Shown here piece after piece: positions 33,187 to 42,145 of a DNA stretch of 47,447 nucleotides. The stretch is taken from positions 1 to 47,447 of the forward strand of contig VGZZ01000017.1 in assembly GCA_016872285.1 (NCBI GenBank), in the 5' to 3' direction. The translations under genes were made by a program, and so were the position numbers. The first letter of the stretch is position 1, and the number at the start of each line of letters is the position of its first letter. This stretch comes from SAR202 cluster bacterium (GTDB lineage: Bacteria > Chloroflexota > Dehalococcoidia > Lucifugimonadales > GCA-2712585). Below the pieces are notes generated by a model. That model was not told the DNA's origin and searched no databases. It worked only from the letters and a program-made list of their open reading frames with translations.

Positions 33187-34629
33187 GTGAGCCAGCCACT
33201 CCCTCCCCGCCTCGCCGAAGTCGTCGCTGCTCTCTCCTTTGCCACTGACCTCGGCATGGGCCAGCCCATGGGCCACGCCCTCCGCACCTGCCTCCTGTCC
33301 ATGCGGATAGGGCGCGCCCTGAATCTTAAGGAATCAGAACTCGGCGGACTGTACTACGTCTCCCTCCTGCGCCGCATCGGCTGTACCAGCGACTCCCACG
33401 ACCTCGCCGGCTGGTTCCCAGATGACATCGCTGCCCACGCCCGGCTGTTCCTCATCGACTTCGCCAAGCCTTCTCAAGTCCTCCGCGATGTTGTAAAACA
33501 CGCCGGTGGGGGCGCAGGCACCGTGCGCAGGGCGCGCATGCTAGTAGGCGCTTTGACAGGCGGAAAGAGCGGCGTTGAGGTGTTCTTCCGCTCAAGCTGC
33601 GAGGTGGCGCAAAGGTTAGCGGAGCGTTTGCAGTTTTCAGATAACGTCCTCCGACCTCTTGACCAGACCTTCGAGCGATGGGACGGCAAGGGCTTTCCTA
33701 AGAATATAAAGGGGGAACAGCTTGCCCTCTCTACTCGCATCGCCCAGGTAACGGAAGACGCCGAGGTCTACCACCGGCTGGGCGGCCCCGAGGCAGCCGT
33801 TGCCATCGTGCGTCAACGCTCCGGCCACACCCACGACCCGGCCTTGGCAGACCTCTTCTGCAAAATGGGGCCGGAATTGTTCCGCCAGATCGATGTCCTA
33901 TCGCCCTGGGAAGCGGTCATGGCCGAAGAGCCAGGCACGCCGAAGTTGCTCTCTGAGGCTGAGTTCGACAGAGCTCTCGAAGCCATGGCAGACTTTACCG
34001 ATCTGAAGTCACCTTACTTCACCGGCCACTCTCGAGGCGTTGCCTCCTTCGCCGCCCTGGCTGCCCAGTGTCATGGGCTTCCCGAGGCGGATGTGCGCCT
34101 CTTGCGCCGCGCCGGCCTGGTTCATGACTTAGGAAAGTCAGGTATTCCCAACAGCGTTTGGGAAAAGCCAGGTTCCCTCTCCGACGGCGAGTGGGAACAG
34201 GTACGTTTGCATTCCTACTATACCGAGCGCGTTCTTGCACGCCCCCCTGCCCTCGCCGCCATCTCCTCCGTGGCTTCTATGCATCACGAGCGTATTGACG
34301 GTTCCGGATACCATCGTGGTGTGACTCGACAAGCCCAGCCTATTACCTCACGCATCCTAGCGGCGGCGGACACATATCAAACAAAGATTGAGCACCGCCC
34401 ACACCGCGCGGCCTTGGCCCCGCAGGACGCCGCCGCAGAACTGCAATCCCTGGCTAATCAGGGGCGGATCGATAGTGAAGCCTTGGCCGCAGTTCTTACT
34501 GCCGTTGGTCACAAAGCCGCCCGTAAGGAATGGCCCGCTAGCCTGACTTCTCGCGAAGTAGAGGTGCTACGCCTCATCGCACAGGGATATTCCCAAAAGC
34601 AGGTCGCAGCAGACCTCTATCTCTCCTAG
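33187..34629 (+). CDS. Tandem HD-domain phosphohydrolase with LuxR HTH cut by an amber codon
   Basis: The 480-residue ORF has two HD-type regions. The first is degenerate (FERWDGKGFPKNIKGEQL near 165-180). The second is better conserved: HSRGVASFAALAAQ, HDLGKSGIPN, HHERIDGSGYHRG, ILAAADTYQ. It resembles HD-GYP-like proteins. It ends in the first part of a LuxR HTH (LTSREVEVLRLIAQGYSQKQVAADLYLS) and stops at TAG 34627-34629. The same frame continues with the missing recognition helix to 34752, so full length would be 521 residues. GTG start with GGAG upstream. Likely a regulator coupling a phosphohydrolase to transcription; substrate unknown. Confidence 0.75.
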   Translation: MSQPLPPRLAEVVAALSFATDLGMGQPMGHALRTCLLSMRIGRALNLKESELGGLYYVSLLRRIGCTSDSHDLAGWFPDDIAAHARLFLIDFAKPSQVLRDVVKHAGGGAGTVRRARMLVGALTGGKSGVEVFFRSSCEVAQRLAERLQFSDNVLRPLDQTFERWDGKGFPKNIKGEQLALSTRIAQVTEDAEVYHRLGGPEAAVAIVRQRSGHTHDPALADLFCKMGPELFRQIDVLSPWEAVMAEEPGTPKLLSEAEFDRALEAMADFTDLKSPYFTGHSRGVASFAALAAQCHGLPEADVRLLRRAGLVHDLGKSGIPNSVWEKPGSLSDGEWEQVRLHSYYTERVLARPPALAAISSVASMHHERIDGSGYHRGVTRQAQPITSRILAAADTYQTKIEHRPHRAALAPQDAAAELQSLANQGRIDSEALAAVLTAVGHKAARKEWPASLTSREVEVLRLIAQGYSQKQVAADLYLS

Positions 34630-34752
34630 TTCACAGTGAACCACCACATCCGCCACATCTACAACAAGATCGGAGTATCCACACGTGCCGCTGCGACCCT
34701 CTTTGCCATGCAGCACCAACTGCTAGAGCCCGTTGACCTCTCCGAAAAATAG
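34630..34752 (+). pseudogene. Orphaned end of the LuxR HTH after the amber codon
   Basis: Reads FTVNHHIRHIYNKIGVSTRA and on to PVDLSEK then TAG at 34750. FTVNHHIRHIYNKIGVSTR matches the recognition helix and dimerisation helix of LuxR/NarL domains and is in the same frame as the upstream ORF. It has no start of its own. Confidence 0.75.
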
Positions 34753-34821
34753 CCTGTTTAAGCGATGCCCCCTCCCGACTGCGCCTCCTAAAATCAAATC
34801 ACCTTTCCACGGAGGCCTGTC

Positions 34822-35262
34822 ATGACCCAGCAGAATCGAACACTTATCCATCGCTACTTTGACGAACTCCTCAGCAAGGGTAATCTGGCAGTTATGGATC
34901 AGATCTTAGCCCACAACGTAACGGTGTACCCGCCTGCGTACATGGGTGAACCCTTGCGCGGCATCGATGCGGTGCGCGGCTGGTTCACCGCGCTGCGGCG
35001 TGCATTCCCCGATTTCCAGTTCAACCTCGGTGAGGAGTTCGGCGACGGCAACACCATCGCCAGTACTTTCCGAATGCACGGCACCCACAAGGCAGAATAT
35101 ATGGGGTTGCCCGCCACCGGCAACAAGATCGACCTAAGCGGCGCCGACGTGTTCAAGTTCGCCAATGGCAGAATCCAGGAAATCCACATCTTTTACGATA
35201 CCCTTGGCCTGGTCAGCCAGCTTGGGGTAGTAAAGTGGCCCCCGCAGCCTGCGCCTAGATAG
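34822..35262 (+). CDS. SnoaL-like ester cyclase-fold protein
   Basis: A 146-residue protein of the SnoaL/NTF2-like family: RTLIHRYFDELLSKGNLAVMDQILAHNV at the N-terminus, PLRGIDAVRGWFTALRRAFPDFQ, and GADVFKFANGRIQEIHIFYDTLGLVSQLG at the end. These fit the conical cone-shaped beta-barrel of small cyclases and isomerases. A GGAGG site precedes the ATG. It lies 69 bases after the HD/LuxR frame and may be its target or partner. The substrate cannot be inferred. Confidence 0.75.
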   Translation: MTQQNRTLIHRYFDELLSKGNLAVMDQILAHNVTVYPPAYMGEPLRGIDAVRGWFTALRRAFPDFQFNLGEEFGDGNTIASTFRMHGTHKAEYMGLPATGNKIDLSGADVFKFANGRIQEIHIFYDTLGLVSQLGVVKWPPQPAPR

Positions 35263-35282
35263 GCGGCCAGCGCCACTCCCCC

Positions 35283-35681
35283 TCACATCCTCTTCGTCAA
35301 ATCCCCCGCAATCCTCTCCTCGTCCACAAATCGAGTCACCACAAACGTCACCAGGCTAATAATCAGCGCCCCCAGCACCGCCGGCCAGAACCCGTCGATG
35401 GCGAAGTTCAGGTCGTCAATCTTCTCCGCAATCCACTCCGTCAAAAGCAGCAGCAGCGCGTTTAAGACAATCAAGAAGATGCCCAGAGTCAAAATCGTTA
35501 TCGGCAGCGTGAGAATCTGCAGCGCTGGCTTCACATACGCGTTCAGCAGCCCCAGTATCAGCGACACCGCGATGATCGACACCGCCCCCTCCAGCTCAAT
35601 CCCATCCACCAGCGCCGCCGCCACCCACACTGCCAGCGCCAGTATCGCCCACCAAATGACGAATGTAATTATTCCAGCCAT
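35283..35681 (-). CDS. Phage holin family IV-like membrane protein
   Basis: A 132-residue protein with four hydrophobic segments: IITFVIWWAILALAVWVAAALV, VSIIAVSLILGLLNAYV, LPITILTLGIFLIVLNALLLLL and WPAVLGALIISLVTFVVTRFV (each within the stated order, N to C). The NAYVKPALQILTLPITILTLG core is typical of the superfamily annotated as 'phage holin family protein' (PF04020, YvlD-like). Despite the name it is a widespread chromosomal envelope protein and no phage genes are nearby. It starts one base after the stop of a 57-residue gene, so they are co-transcribed. Confidence 0.8.
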   Translation of the reverse strand: MAGIITFVIWWAILALAVWVAAALVDGIELEGAVSIIAVSLILGLLNAYVKPALQILTLPITILTLGIFLIVLNALLLLLTEWIAEKIDDLNFAIDGFWPAVLGALIISLVTFVVTRFVDEERIAGDLTKRM

Positions 35682-35682
35682 G

Positions 35683-35856
35683 CTATCGTCTTATTATCGA
35701 CCCGCCGGGCCTCGACCATATCGCCGCCCCCGACATGATGAGAACAATCCCCACCAACACAAACGCCAGGTCCCTCGATGACATATCCAGCGCCTCGAGT
35801 ATTAGCGCGAACCCTAAGGCCACCAAGCCAATCGACAGCAGCCTCCAAAGCGTCAT
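35683..35856 (-). CDS. Small two-span membrane protein, 57 aa
   Basis: Too short for most ORF callers. It starts MTLWRLLSIGLVALGFALIL, then LEALDMSSRD, a second hydrophobic span LAFVLVGIVLIMSGAAIW and a basic end RPGGSIIRR. AAAGGAG lies seven bases before the ATG, a good ribosome-binding site. Its stop lies one base before the start of the holin-like gene, and its start lies 26 bases after the NHL lipoprotein gene. The tight spacing supports a real gene in a three-gene operon. Function unknown. Confidence 0.65.
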   Translation of the reverse strand: MTLWRLLSIGLVALGFALILEALDMSSRDLAFVLVGIVLIMSGAAIWSRPGGSIIRR

Positions 35857-35882
35857 GGGTAGCTCCTTTATACCGTACTGCC

Positions 35883-37808
35883 CTACCCCTTGAACACCTG
35901 CACCCGGTCGTTATTCCCGTCCGCCACGTAAACAAACCCGCCCTCGTCCGCCGCCACGCCCCGCGCGAACCGTAGCCGCCCTTCATGCGTCCCGAACCCC
36001 CCGAACTCCCCCAAATACGCCCCCTCCGACGAGAATTTTTGCACTCGCTGGTTCTGATAGTCCGCCACGTACACGTTCCCCGCGCGGTCCACCGCTATGC
36101 CGCGAGGCGACAGGAACTGCCCCGGACCCGCGCCGTGCGACCCTATGTTCATCAGCGGGTTCCCATCCGGCGACAGCTTCCTCACCCTAAAGTTGAATGT
36201 GTCCGCCACGTATAAATTCCCCACCGCGTCCAGCGCCAGCCCAAAGGGGTTATCGAAACCTTCGCCGCCTCCGCTGCCGCCCCCAACCCCGGTCAATCGA
36301 TTCACTTCCTGCCCATTCGGCGTGAACCGGATTATGACCCCCTCCGCCGGCAGCGACACGTATACGTAATCCTTCGACGCCGCTATCGCCCACGGCCTTC
36401 CCGGCACAGGCCATATCCCCTCCAGCGCTCCTGCGGGCGTGTATTTCTTCACTCGATTGGTAAATGTGTCCGCCACATAGACAAATCCGCCGCCGCTGGC
36501 AATGCTTCGAGGAAAGTTGAACTGTCCCTGGCCGTTGCCGGGCTCGCCCCACATCCGAACAAAATACGACGGCGGCGTGGGCGGCGTCACCGCCACGGGC
36601 GGCGCCGGCGGCGGCACGCTGGCCCGCAGCCTCTCAGGCCCGAATATCTGTACCCTATCGTTATTCCCATCGGCCACATACAACAGCCCGTCCGGCCCCG
36701 ACGACAGCGCCCTGGCAAATCGGAACTGCCCGTCCCCCGCCCCAAAGCCTCCCCACTCGGATATGAATGTCCCGTCCCTGGCGAACTGCTTTATCCTGAA
36801 GCTCTCCATATCCGTGACAAAAACATTTCCTATCCTGTCCACCGTTATCCCCGTGGGGTAGTTGAAATCTCCAGGCCCCGTTCCCTGCTTCCCCCACTTG
36901 GCCCTGAACCTGCCGTCAGGCCCAAAGACCTGTACCCTGTGGTTCCCTCCATCCAGCGCATATATCGCCCCCACCTCGTCCACCGCCACCGCCCTCACCG
37001 ACTGGAGCTGCCCGTCCCCGGTGCCCCAGCTTCCAATGGTGTCCACATACAAGCCCTCGGAAGTGAACCTCTGGATCTGGCCGTTGGCCGTGTCCGCCAC
37101 ATACACCCTCCCATCCGGCCCCACCGCGATGCCGAAGGGCGTCTCGAAAGTCCCCTGCCCGTCGCCCTGGCCCCCCCACTGCTTGACCATCACCCCTTCG
37201 GGCGACCACTTCTCCACTAGGTTCTCCCCGGGATGCAGGGTGTACACAAACCCCTGCGCGTCCACCGCAATCCCCCACGGCCTCCCCTGCGTCGGCCACG
37301 ACGCCAAAGGTTCCCCCCTCGCCGTGAACTTCTGCACTCGCAGCGAATATGTGTCCGCGATGTAGACGTTCCCCGCGCTGTCGAAGGCGATCCCCCTGGG
37401 CAGATTCAACCGCCCCGGCTCCAATCCCCGCTGTCCCCACTTCGATATATAGACCTGCGGCTCCAGATTCCCAATTATTATCGGCGTAGGCGTGGGTACC
37501 GGTACGAGCGTTGGTGTTGGTGTGGGTGTCGGCAGCGCTGTGGGCGTGGGCGTCGGCTCTGTAGTAGGCGTCGGGCTTGGAATCCCCGTCGGCGCCTGAT
37601 ACGGCGTTCGCGTCGGCGTCGGTGTGGACAGAGGGCCCAGCGCAGGCGTAAGTGTTGGCGTCGCCGTAGGCCCCTCCCCCTGCGGATTATTAGCTACCGT
37701 TGTCGGCGTCGGCGTCGGTGGCACCCAGGCATCCGTGCCGCCGCACCCCGCCGCCAGCAGCAGCAAAGTAAATGAGATAATACATCCGGCGACTTTTAAG
37801 GGCATCAT
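35883..37808 (-). CDS. NHL-repeat beta-propeller lipoprotein
   Basis: A 641-residue surface lipoprotein. The signal peptide ends in the lipobox LAAGC. A long Thr/Pro stalk (TPTPT, about residues 30-110) follows, then at least ten NHL repeats of the type GQF-x-PRGIAVD-x-GNVYVAD-x-N-x-RVQKF, in two blocks separated by a Pro-rich linker (PPPAPPVAVTPPTPP near residue 395). Each block probably forms a six-bladed propeller. Such proteins bind proteins, polysaccharides or RNA; no active site is visible. It is the first gene of an operon with two small membrane proteins. The start is one codon earlier (MM) or at the second Met. Confidence 0.85.
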   Translation of the reverse strand: MMPLKVAGCIISFTLLLLAAGCGGTDAWVPPTPTPTTVANNPQGEGPTATPTLTPALGPLSTPTPTRTPYQAPTGIPSPTPTTEPTPTPTALPTPTPTPTLVPVPTPTPIIIGNLEPQVYISKWGQRGLEPGRLNLPRGIAFDSAGNVYIADTYSLRVQKFTARGEPLASWPTQGRPWGIAVDAQGFVYTLHPGENLVEKWSPEGVMVKQWGGQGDGQGTFETPFGIAVGPDGRVYVADTANGQIQRFTSEGLYVDTIGSWGTGDGQLQSVRAVAVDEVGAIYALDGGNHRVQVFGPDGRFRAKWGKQGTGPGDFNYPTGITVDRIGNVFVTDMESFRIKQFARDGTFISEWGGFGAGDGQFRFARALSSGPDGLLYVADGNNDRVQIFGPERLRASVPPPAPPVAVTPPTPPSYFVRMWGEPGNGQGQFNFPRSIASGGGFVYVADTFTNRVKKYTPAGALEGIWPVPGRPWAIAASKDYVYVSLPAEGVIIRFTPNGQEVNRLTGVGGGSGGGEGFDNPFGLALDAVGNLYVADTFNFRVRKLSPDGNPLMNIGSHGAGPGQFLSPRGIAVDRAGNVYVADYQNQRVQKFSSEGAYLGEFGGFGTHEGRLRFARGVAADEGGFVYVADGNNDRVQVFKG

Positions 37809-38092
37809 TAACTCGCGACGCAGCTAGGCGCTGCTTTTGGTGCAATGCGCTCACAAACCATTACTACTATTAGCTTCGTCCCGCGCCTCTGCGACAACAA
37901 ACAGACAGACGAATCCTTTATCGCCCGCACTAATCCAAAAGGATGCCTACCAGCCCGCTAGACGCCCAACCACCTGTGTCATTCCAAATGCGGCCTAGTC
38001 TTCGCCTACTATTAAACGATGCAACTATTTATGTAGGGGCGCGGTGACCGCGCCCATCCCCTTACGCCCTCACCACGCTTCCCCAAAAACCA
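37809..38092. other. Gene-free region between pnp and NHL lipoprotein genes
   Basis: Holds a family F repeat (38032-38055) and otherwise unique sequence. No frame looks coding. It should contain the promoter of the NHL operon. Confidence 0.5.
38032..38055 (+). repeat. Family F repeat, copy 2
   Basis: TGTAGGGGCGCGGTGACCGC then GCCC; compensating changes keep the arms paired relative to copy 1. Confidence 0.7.
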
Positions 38093-38120
38093 GAAGGCCC
38101 CCGATATATCGGGGGCCTTC
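38093..38120 (-). terminator. Hairpin terminator after pnp
   Basis: Perfect 13-bp arms GAAGGCCCCCGAT / ATCGGGGGCCTTC with a minimal loop, 26 bases after the pnp stop. On the - strand it is followed by TGGTTTTTGGGG. Confidence 0.8.
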
Positions 38121-38145
38121 TCTCCATTATCTCTATTGTCTCTTC

Positions 38146-40617
38146 CTACGGCCTCTGATACGGCTTCCGGTACCCGCCGCCTCCACCGCCGCCTCCGCGA
38201 TATCCACCACCGCCGCCGCCGCCACCGTAGCCGCCCCGGCCTCCGCCGTAACCGCCGCGGTCGCCGCCTCCGCCATACCTGGGGCCGCGGTCTCCGCCCC
38301 TATCAGGGCCACGGTCTGGCCCCCTATCGGGACCTCTATCCGGCCCTCTATCGCCGCCCCGGTCTCCATCGCCGTATCTGGGCGCGCGGTCCCGGTCTCC
38401 GCCACGGCCAAAATCGCGAGGCCCGCTATCCCGGTCTCGAGACGGCGCCGGCCCCCGGTCCCGTCCGCCGAACCCGCCCCTGGGCCCCCGGTCCCGGTCA
38501 AACCCGCGGTCCGGCGCCCTCTCGGCCACCGGCCTGGGCTTGTCCTTGTCCTCGAACAGCGCCCGGCGGGACAGGTTCACGCGGCCCATCGAGTCTATCT
38601 CGTGGATCATCACCGTGACTTCCTGTCCTATCGAATATCCATTGTCCATTTCGGACATCTCCTCGCGCCTCAGCAACCCGTCCTTCCCCGGCAGCAGCTC
38701 TACGAACACGCCGAAGTTGGCCGTTCGCGTCACCTTGCCGGTGAAGATGTCGCCTATCTGCAGCTCGCGAGTCATCCCCTCGATTCTCGCTCGCGCCTTC
38801 TGTATCGACGCGTCGTCCACCGCCCCGATGACCACCACGCCCGCGTCGTCTATGTCCACCGTGGCGCCGGACTCTTCGATGATCGACCTTATATTTTTGC
38901 CTCCCGGCCCTATGACCGCTCCAATCTTCTCGACAGGTATGGTCATGCGGTACATCTTCGGCGCGTAAGGGCTTAGCGTCGCGCGAGGCTCCGGCAGTGC
39001 CGCCTTCATCTTGTCCAGGATGAACAATCGCGCCGCCCTCGCCTGCTCCAGCGCCATCGCCAGAATCTCGTCCGGCAGGGCGTGAATCTTCATATCCATC
39101 TGCAGGGCGTTGATGCCTTCCGACGTCCCCGCCACCTTGAAGTCCATGTCCCCCAGGAAGTCTTCGATTCCCTGGATGTCCGTCAGAACGGCGTGCTTTC
39201 CGTCCTCGCCCATAATAAGGCCCATGGCAATACCCGCCACCGGTGCCTTAATAGGCACCCCCGCGTCCATCAGCGACAGCGTGCTGCCGCAGACGCTGGC
39301 CATGGATGTGCTGCCATTGGAACTGACCACTTCCGATACCACACGAATAGCGTAGGGGAACTCTTCTTCGCTCGGCAGCATCGGCTCCAACGCCCGCTCC
39401 GCCAGCGCCCCGTGCCCTATCTCACGGCGGCCCGTGAACATGCGGCCCGTCTCCCCCGTCGAATACGGCGGGAAGTTGTAATGGTGCAAATAGCGCTTGC
39501 TCTCCTGCGGGCTCAAGGTGTCCAGCTTCTGTTCCATCCCTATGCTGGCCAGCGTCGCCAGGCTCAGCACCTGCGTCTGCCCTCGAGTAAACAGCCCGCT
39601 GCCGTGCGTCCGAGGTATCAGCCCCACCTCTATCGATATGGGCCGTATCTCGTCCGACTTGCGGCCATCCGGTCGAACGCCCCGCTCCAGGATGCGGCTC
39701 CGCACCAGGTCCTTCAAAATGCTCTTGAACACGCCGGCGACGGCCTTGGCGTCATACTTCTCTTTCAGCGCCTCCTCCGCCTCCGACCGCAGCGCCTCGA
39801 TGGCGTCCTCTCGCTCCGACTTCATCGGCGCCCGCTCCAGTGTCTCCACCAGCCGGTTCCCCAGTATCTCCCTCACGGAGCCCTCTAGCTCCGACTTGTC
39901 AGCTTCCGGCGGCGGCTCCTGCTTGGCCTTCCCAACGGCTCCGGCCATCTCTTCAATCAGATCGATGATCTCGTTGTTGGTGCGCTTCGCCAGCTTGATG
40001 GCCTCTATCACCACCTCCTCCGAAACCTCCGTGGCCCCGGCCTCCACCATCCCCACGCTGTCCCTTGCCCCCGCCACTACCACGCTGAGCTGGCTGGCCT
40101 CTATCTCTTCATATGTGGGGTTGACAATATACTGCCCGTCTTTATACGCGACGCGGCACGCCCCCACCGGCCCGCCAAACGGTATGTCCGATATCGACAC
40201 CGCCGCCGACGCCCCCACAATCCCCAGCACGTCCGGCGGGTTCTGCCGGTCTGCCGACAGCACTGTGACAACAATCTGTAAATCGTTATGTAACGACTTG
40301 GGGAAAAGCGGCCTCATGGGGCGGTCGATTAATCGCGCGCTCAGCACCGCTTCCGACGTGGGCCTCCCCTCGCGGCGGAAGAAGCTGCCCGGTATCTTCC
40401 CCACGGCGTACAGCCTCTCCTCAAACTCCACCGTCAAAGGCAGGAAATCGATATCCGGCCTCGCCGACTTCGACATCGTCGCCGTCACCAGCGTCACCGT
40501 GTCCCCATACCTCACCTGCACCGACCCGCTGGCCTGAAACGCCATGCGGCCAGTCTCAAGGACTAGCTTCTGCCTTCCAATTTGCCTCTCAAAAACGCGG
40601 ACCATGCTCTGAACCAT
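38146..40617 (-). CDS. pnp: Polyribonucleotide nucleotidyltransferase with RGG-rich tail
   Basis: PNPase degrades RNA 3'-5' by phosphorolysis. The 823-residue protein has the two RNase PH-like cores ([22 protein letters not shown] in the first, [21 protein letters not shown] and [20 protein letters not shown] in the second). A KH domain follows ([22 protein letters not shown]), then an S1 domain ([28 protein letters not shown]). Beyond the usual end there is a tail of about 130 residues made of [14 protein letters not shown] and GGYGGG-type repeats, ending YRKPYQRP. The tail is positively charged and probably disordered. AGGAGGT lies upstream of the start; MVRVFE four residues later is an alternative. 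Downstream of rpsO, as in many bacteria. Confidence 0.95.
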   Translation of the reverse strand: MVQSMVRVFERQIGRQKLVLETGRMAFQASGSVQVRYGDTVTLVTATMSKSARPDIDFLPLTVEFEERLYAVGKIPGSFFRREGRPTSEAVLSARLIDRPMRPLFPKSLHNDLQIVVTVLSADRQNPPDVLGIVGASAAVSISDIPFGGPVGACRVAYKDGQYIVNPTYEEIEASQLSVVVAGARDSVGMVEAGATEVSEEVVIEAIKLAKRTNNEIIDLIEEMAGAVGKAKQEPPPEADKSELEGSVREILGNRLVETLERAPMKSEREDAIEALRSEAEEALKEKYDAKAVAGVFKSILKDLVRSRILERGVRPDGRKSDEIRPISIEVGLIPRTHGSGLFTRGQTQVLSLATLASIGMEQKLDTLSPQESKRYLHHYNFPPYSTGETGRMFTGRREIGHGALAERALEPMLPSEEEFPYAIRVVSEVVSSNGSTSMASVCGSTLSLMDAGVPIKAPVAGIAMGLIMGEDGKHAVLTDIQGIEDFLGDMDFKVAGTSEGINALQMDMKIHALPDEILAMALEQARAARLFILDKMKAALPEPRATLSPYAPKMYRMTIPVEKIGAVIGPGGKNIRSIIEESGATVDIDDAGVVVIGAVDDASIQKARARIEGMTRELQIGDIFTGKVTRTANFGVFVELLPGKDGLLRREEMSEMDNGYSIGQEVTVMIHEIDSMGRVNLSRRALFEDKDKPRPVAERAPDRGFDRDRGPRGGFGGRDRGPAPSRDRDSGPRDFGRGGDRDRAPRYGDGDRGGDRGPDRGPDRGPDRGPDRGGDRGPRYGGGGDRGGYGGGRGGYGGGGGGGGYRGGGGGGGGYRKPYQRP
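38160..38540 (-). repeat. Tandem-repeat DNA encoding the PNPase RGG tail
   Basis: Imperfect short repeats encoding [10 protein letters not shown] and RDRGP units. Length differences between strains would be expected here. Confidence 0.7.
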
Positions 40618-40661
40618 AGGTAAAGCAATACCTCCTAAAATTGGAGCGCAGAAAAGAAAAA

Positions 40662-40679
40662 AGCACCCCGCAGGGTGCT
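40662..40679 (-). terminator. Terminator overlapping the rpsO stop codon
   Basis: AGCACCC-TGCG-GGGTGCT hairpin (as read on the - strand) followed by TTTTTTCTTTTC. The TAG stop of rpsO lies in the first arm. It should limit read-through into pnp. Confidence 0.8.
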
Positions 40680-40941
40680 ATTTCCGCAGACCTAATCTGC
40701 CGATAAGGGTCCTGTAGTGTGCGACGTCGTGCCGGGTCAGATAGCTTAATAGCTTCCTTCGACGGCTTACCATCTTCAGGAGGCCTGCTCGTGTGGAGGT
40801 GTCCTTGCGATGGGTCTTGAGGTGGCGCGTCAACTCGTTAATCCTCTCGGTAAGCACCGCCACTTGTACATCCACTGAACCTGTATCGCTGTCGCTGAGC
40901 CTGTTAGCGGCTATTACCTCCGCCTTCCTGTCCTTATCCAC
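40678..40941 (-). CDS. rpsO: 30S ribosomal protein S15
   Basis: An 87-residue S15, which binds the central domain of 16S rRNA early in 30S assembly. Diagnostic stretches: [36 protein letters not shown], and [12 protein letters not shown] before [15 protein letters not shown] start. The gene precedes pnp, the classical rpsO-pnp arrangement, with a terminator directly at its stop. S15 often autoregulates through its leader; I did not recognise such a structure here. Confidence 0.97.
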   Translation of the reverse strand: MDKDRKAEVIAANRLSDSDTGSVDVQVAVLTERINELTRHLKTHRKDTSTRAGLLKMVSRRRKLLSYLTRHDVAHYRTLIGRLGLRK

Positions 40942-41040
40942 TAATCCCTTACTTCCCTTATCTTTTTCTTTTTACTCGCAGCCATTATACCACACAATCC
41001 AAATCCGCAACCCCCGCCCCTCCCGTCCCAATCCCCTCTG

Positions 41041-41152
41041 GTTCCCCTTCTTCTCCTATTGCAAAGGAGAAGAAGGGGCTAGGGGATGATGAGGTGCTCC
41101 TATTTATCTTTCCCCCTTCTCAGAAAAGAGAAGGGGGACAAAGGGGGATGAG
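41041..41152 (+). repeat. Family B composite repeat, copy 3
   Basis: CTTCTCCTATTGCAAAGGAG, AAGAAGGGGCTAGGGGATGA, then a second stem CCCCCTTCTC...GAGAAGGGGG. This copy lacks the 24-base insert seen at 14627 and so shows the empty site. Confidence 0.75.
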
Positions 41153-41211
41153 TTGGCTTGTAGGTGAACAACATGCCGTACAATAACACGAGTCCCCGCT
41201 AAGGATAGGAT

Positions 41212-42060
41212 ATGCCGACTTTATTTATAGTCTCCACCCCCATCGGCAACCTCGAAGACATCACCCTCCGCGCCCTCCGCATCCTCCGCGACACCCCCCT
41301 CATCGCCGCCGAGGACACCCGCGTCACCCGCAAGCTCCTCGCCCGTCACTCCATCTCCACACCCCTCCTCAGCCTCCACGCCCACAACGAGCCCGCCCGA
41401 ATCCCCGCCATCCTCGACGCCTTGGCTAAACACGATGTCGCCCTCGTCACCGACGCCGGCTCACCCACCCTCTCCGACCCGGGCGCCCACCTCGTCCGCG
41501 CCGCCGCCCAGGCCGGCTGCCCCGTCGTCCCCATCCCCGGTCCCTCCGCCATCACCGCCGCCCTCTCCGCCTCCGGCCTCCCCGCCGACACCTTCACCTT
41601 CCTCGGCTTCCTCCCTCGACGCTCCAAAGACCGGCTCTCCACCCTCAAATCCGTCGTCTCTCTTCAGCATACGTTGGTTATATTCGAGGCCCCCCACCGC
41701 CTTCAAGACACCCTCCAATCCCTCCTCACCGCCCTCGGCGACCGACCCATCGCCGTCTGTCGCGAGCTAACCAAACTCCACGAAGAAATCTTCCGAGGCT
41801 CCATCAGCGACGCCCTCGCCCACTTCACCGCCCCCCGCGGCGAGTTCACCCTGGTCATCGAAGGCTCCTCATCCGTCCCCTCTCTCCCCCCCCAACCCCA
41901 AGCCATCCCTCTCCATCAACAACTCGCCGCCCTCAAAGCCCAGGGCCTCCGCGCCAAAGACGCCGTCGCCCAAGTCACCGCCTCCACCGGCCTCCCCAAA
42001 CGAGACGTCTACAAGGCCTGGCTGGAGCTAGGAAAGCAAGCTGGCAAAGGGGTGGGGTGA
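41212..42060 (+). CDS. rsmI: 16S rRNA (cytidine-1402-2'-O)-methyltransferase
   Basis: RsmI uses S-adenosylmethionine to 2'-O-methylate C1402 in the ribosomal P site. The 282-residue protein has the tetrapyrrole-methylase-type fold and RsmI landmarks: TLFIVSTPIGNLEDITLRAL, IAAEDTRVTRKLL, LVTDAGSPTLSDPGA, VPIPGPSAITAALSASGLP and FLGFLPR. A C-terminal helical region ends TGLPKRDVYKAWLELGK. AAGGATAGGA precedes the ATG. A TACAAT at 41179-41184 may be the -10 box. The codons are extremely C-rich. Complete. Confidence 0.95.
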   Translation: MPTLFIVSTPIGNLEDITLRALRILRDTPLIAAEDTRVTRKLLARHSISTPLLSLHAHNEPARIPAILDALAKHDVALVTDAGSPTLSDPGAHLVRAAAQAGCPVVPIPGPSAITAALSASGLPADTFTFLGFLPRRSKDRLSTLKSVVSLQHTLVIFEAPHRLQDTLQSLLTALGDRPIAVCRELTKLHEEIFRGSISDALAHFTAPRGEFTLVIEGSSSVPSLPPQPQAIPLHQQLAALKAQGLRAKDAVAQVTASTGLPKRDVYKAWLELGKQAGKGVG

Positions 42061-42068
42061 GGTGATAC

Positions 42069-42110
42069 GTCATTTCGACCGAAGCGGAGAAACCTCAGCG
42101 TGCCGTCCGC
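42069..42110 (+). repeat. Family C repeat, copy 3
   Basis: GTCATTTCGACCGAAGCGGA then GAAACCTCAGCGTGCCGTCC, immediately after rsmI. Confidence 0.75.
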
Positions 42111-42145
42111 CACCTTTACCCGCTGTTTTTGCTGCCATGGTAGTC

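Noticed and set aside
35283-35681. Prophage lysis gene
   Set aside because: The 'phage holin' family name is historical; no other phage genes are nearby and the gene is in a chromosomal operon.
39497-40537. 346-residue ORF on + across pnp
   Set aside because: Ser-rich antisense shadow of pnp; the pnp motifs are decisive.
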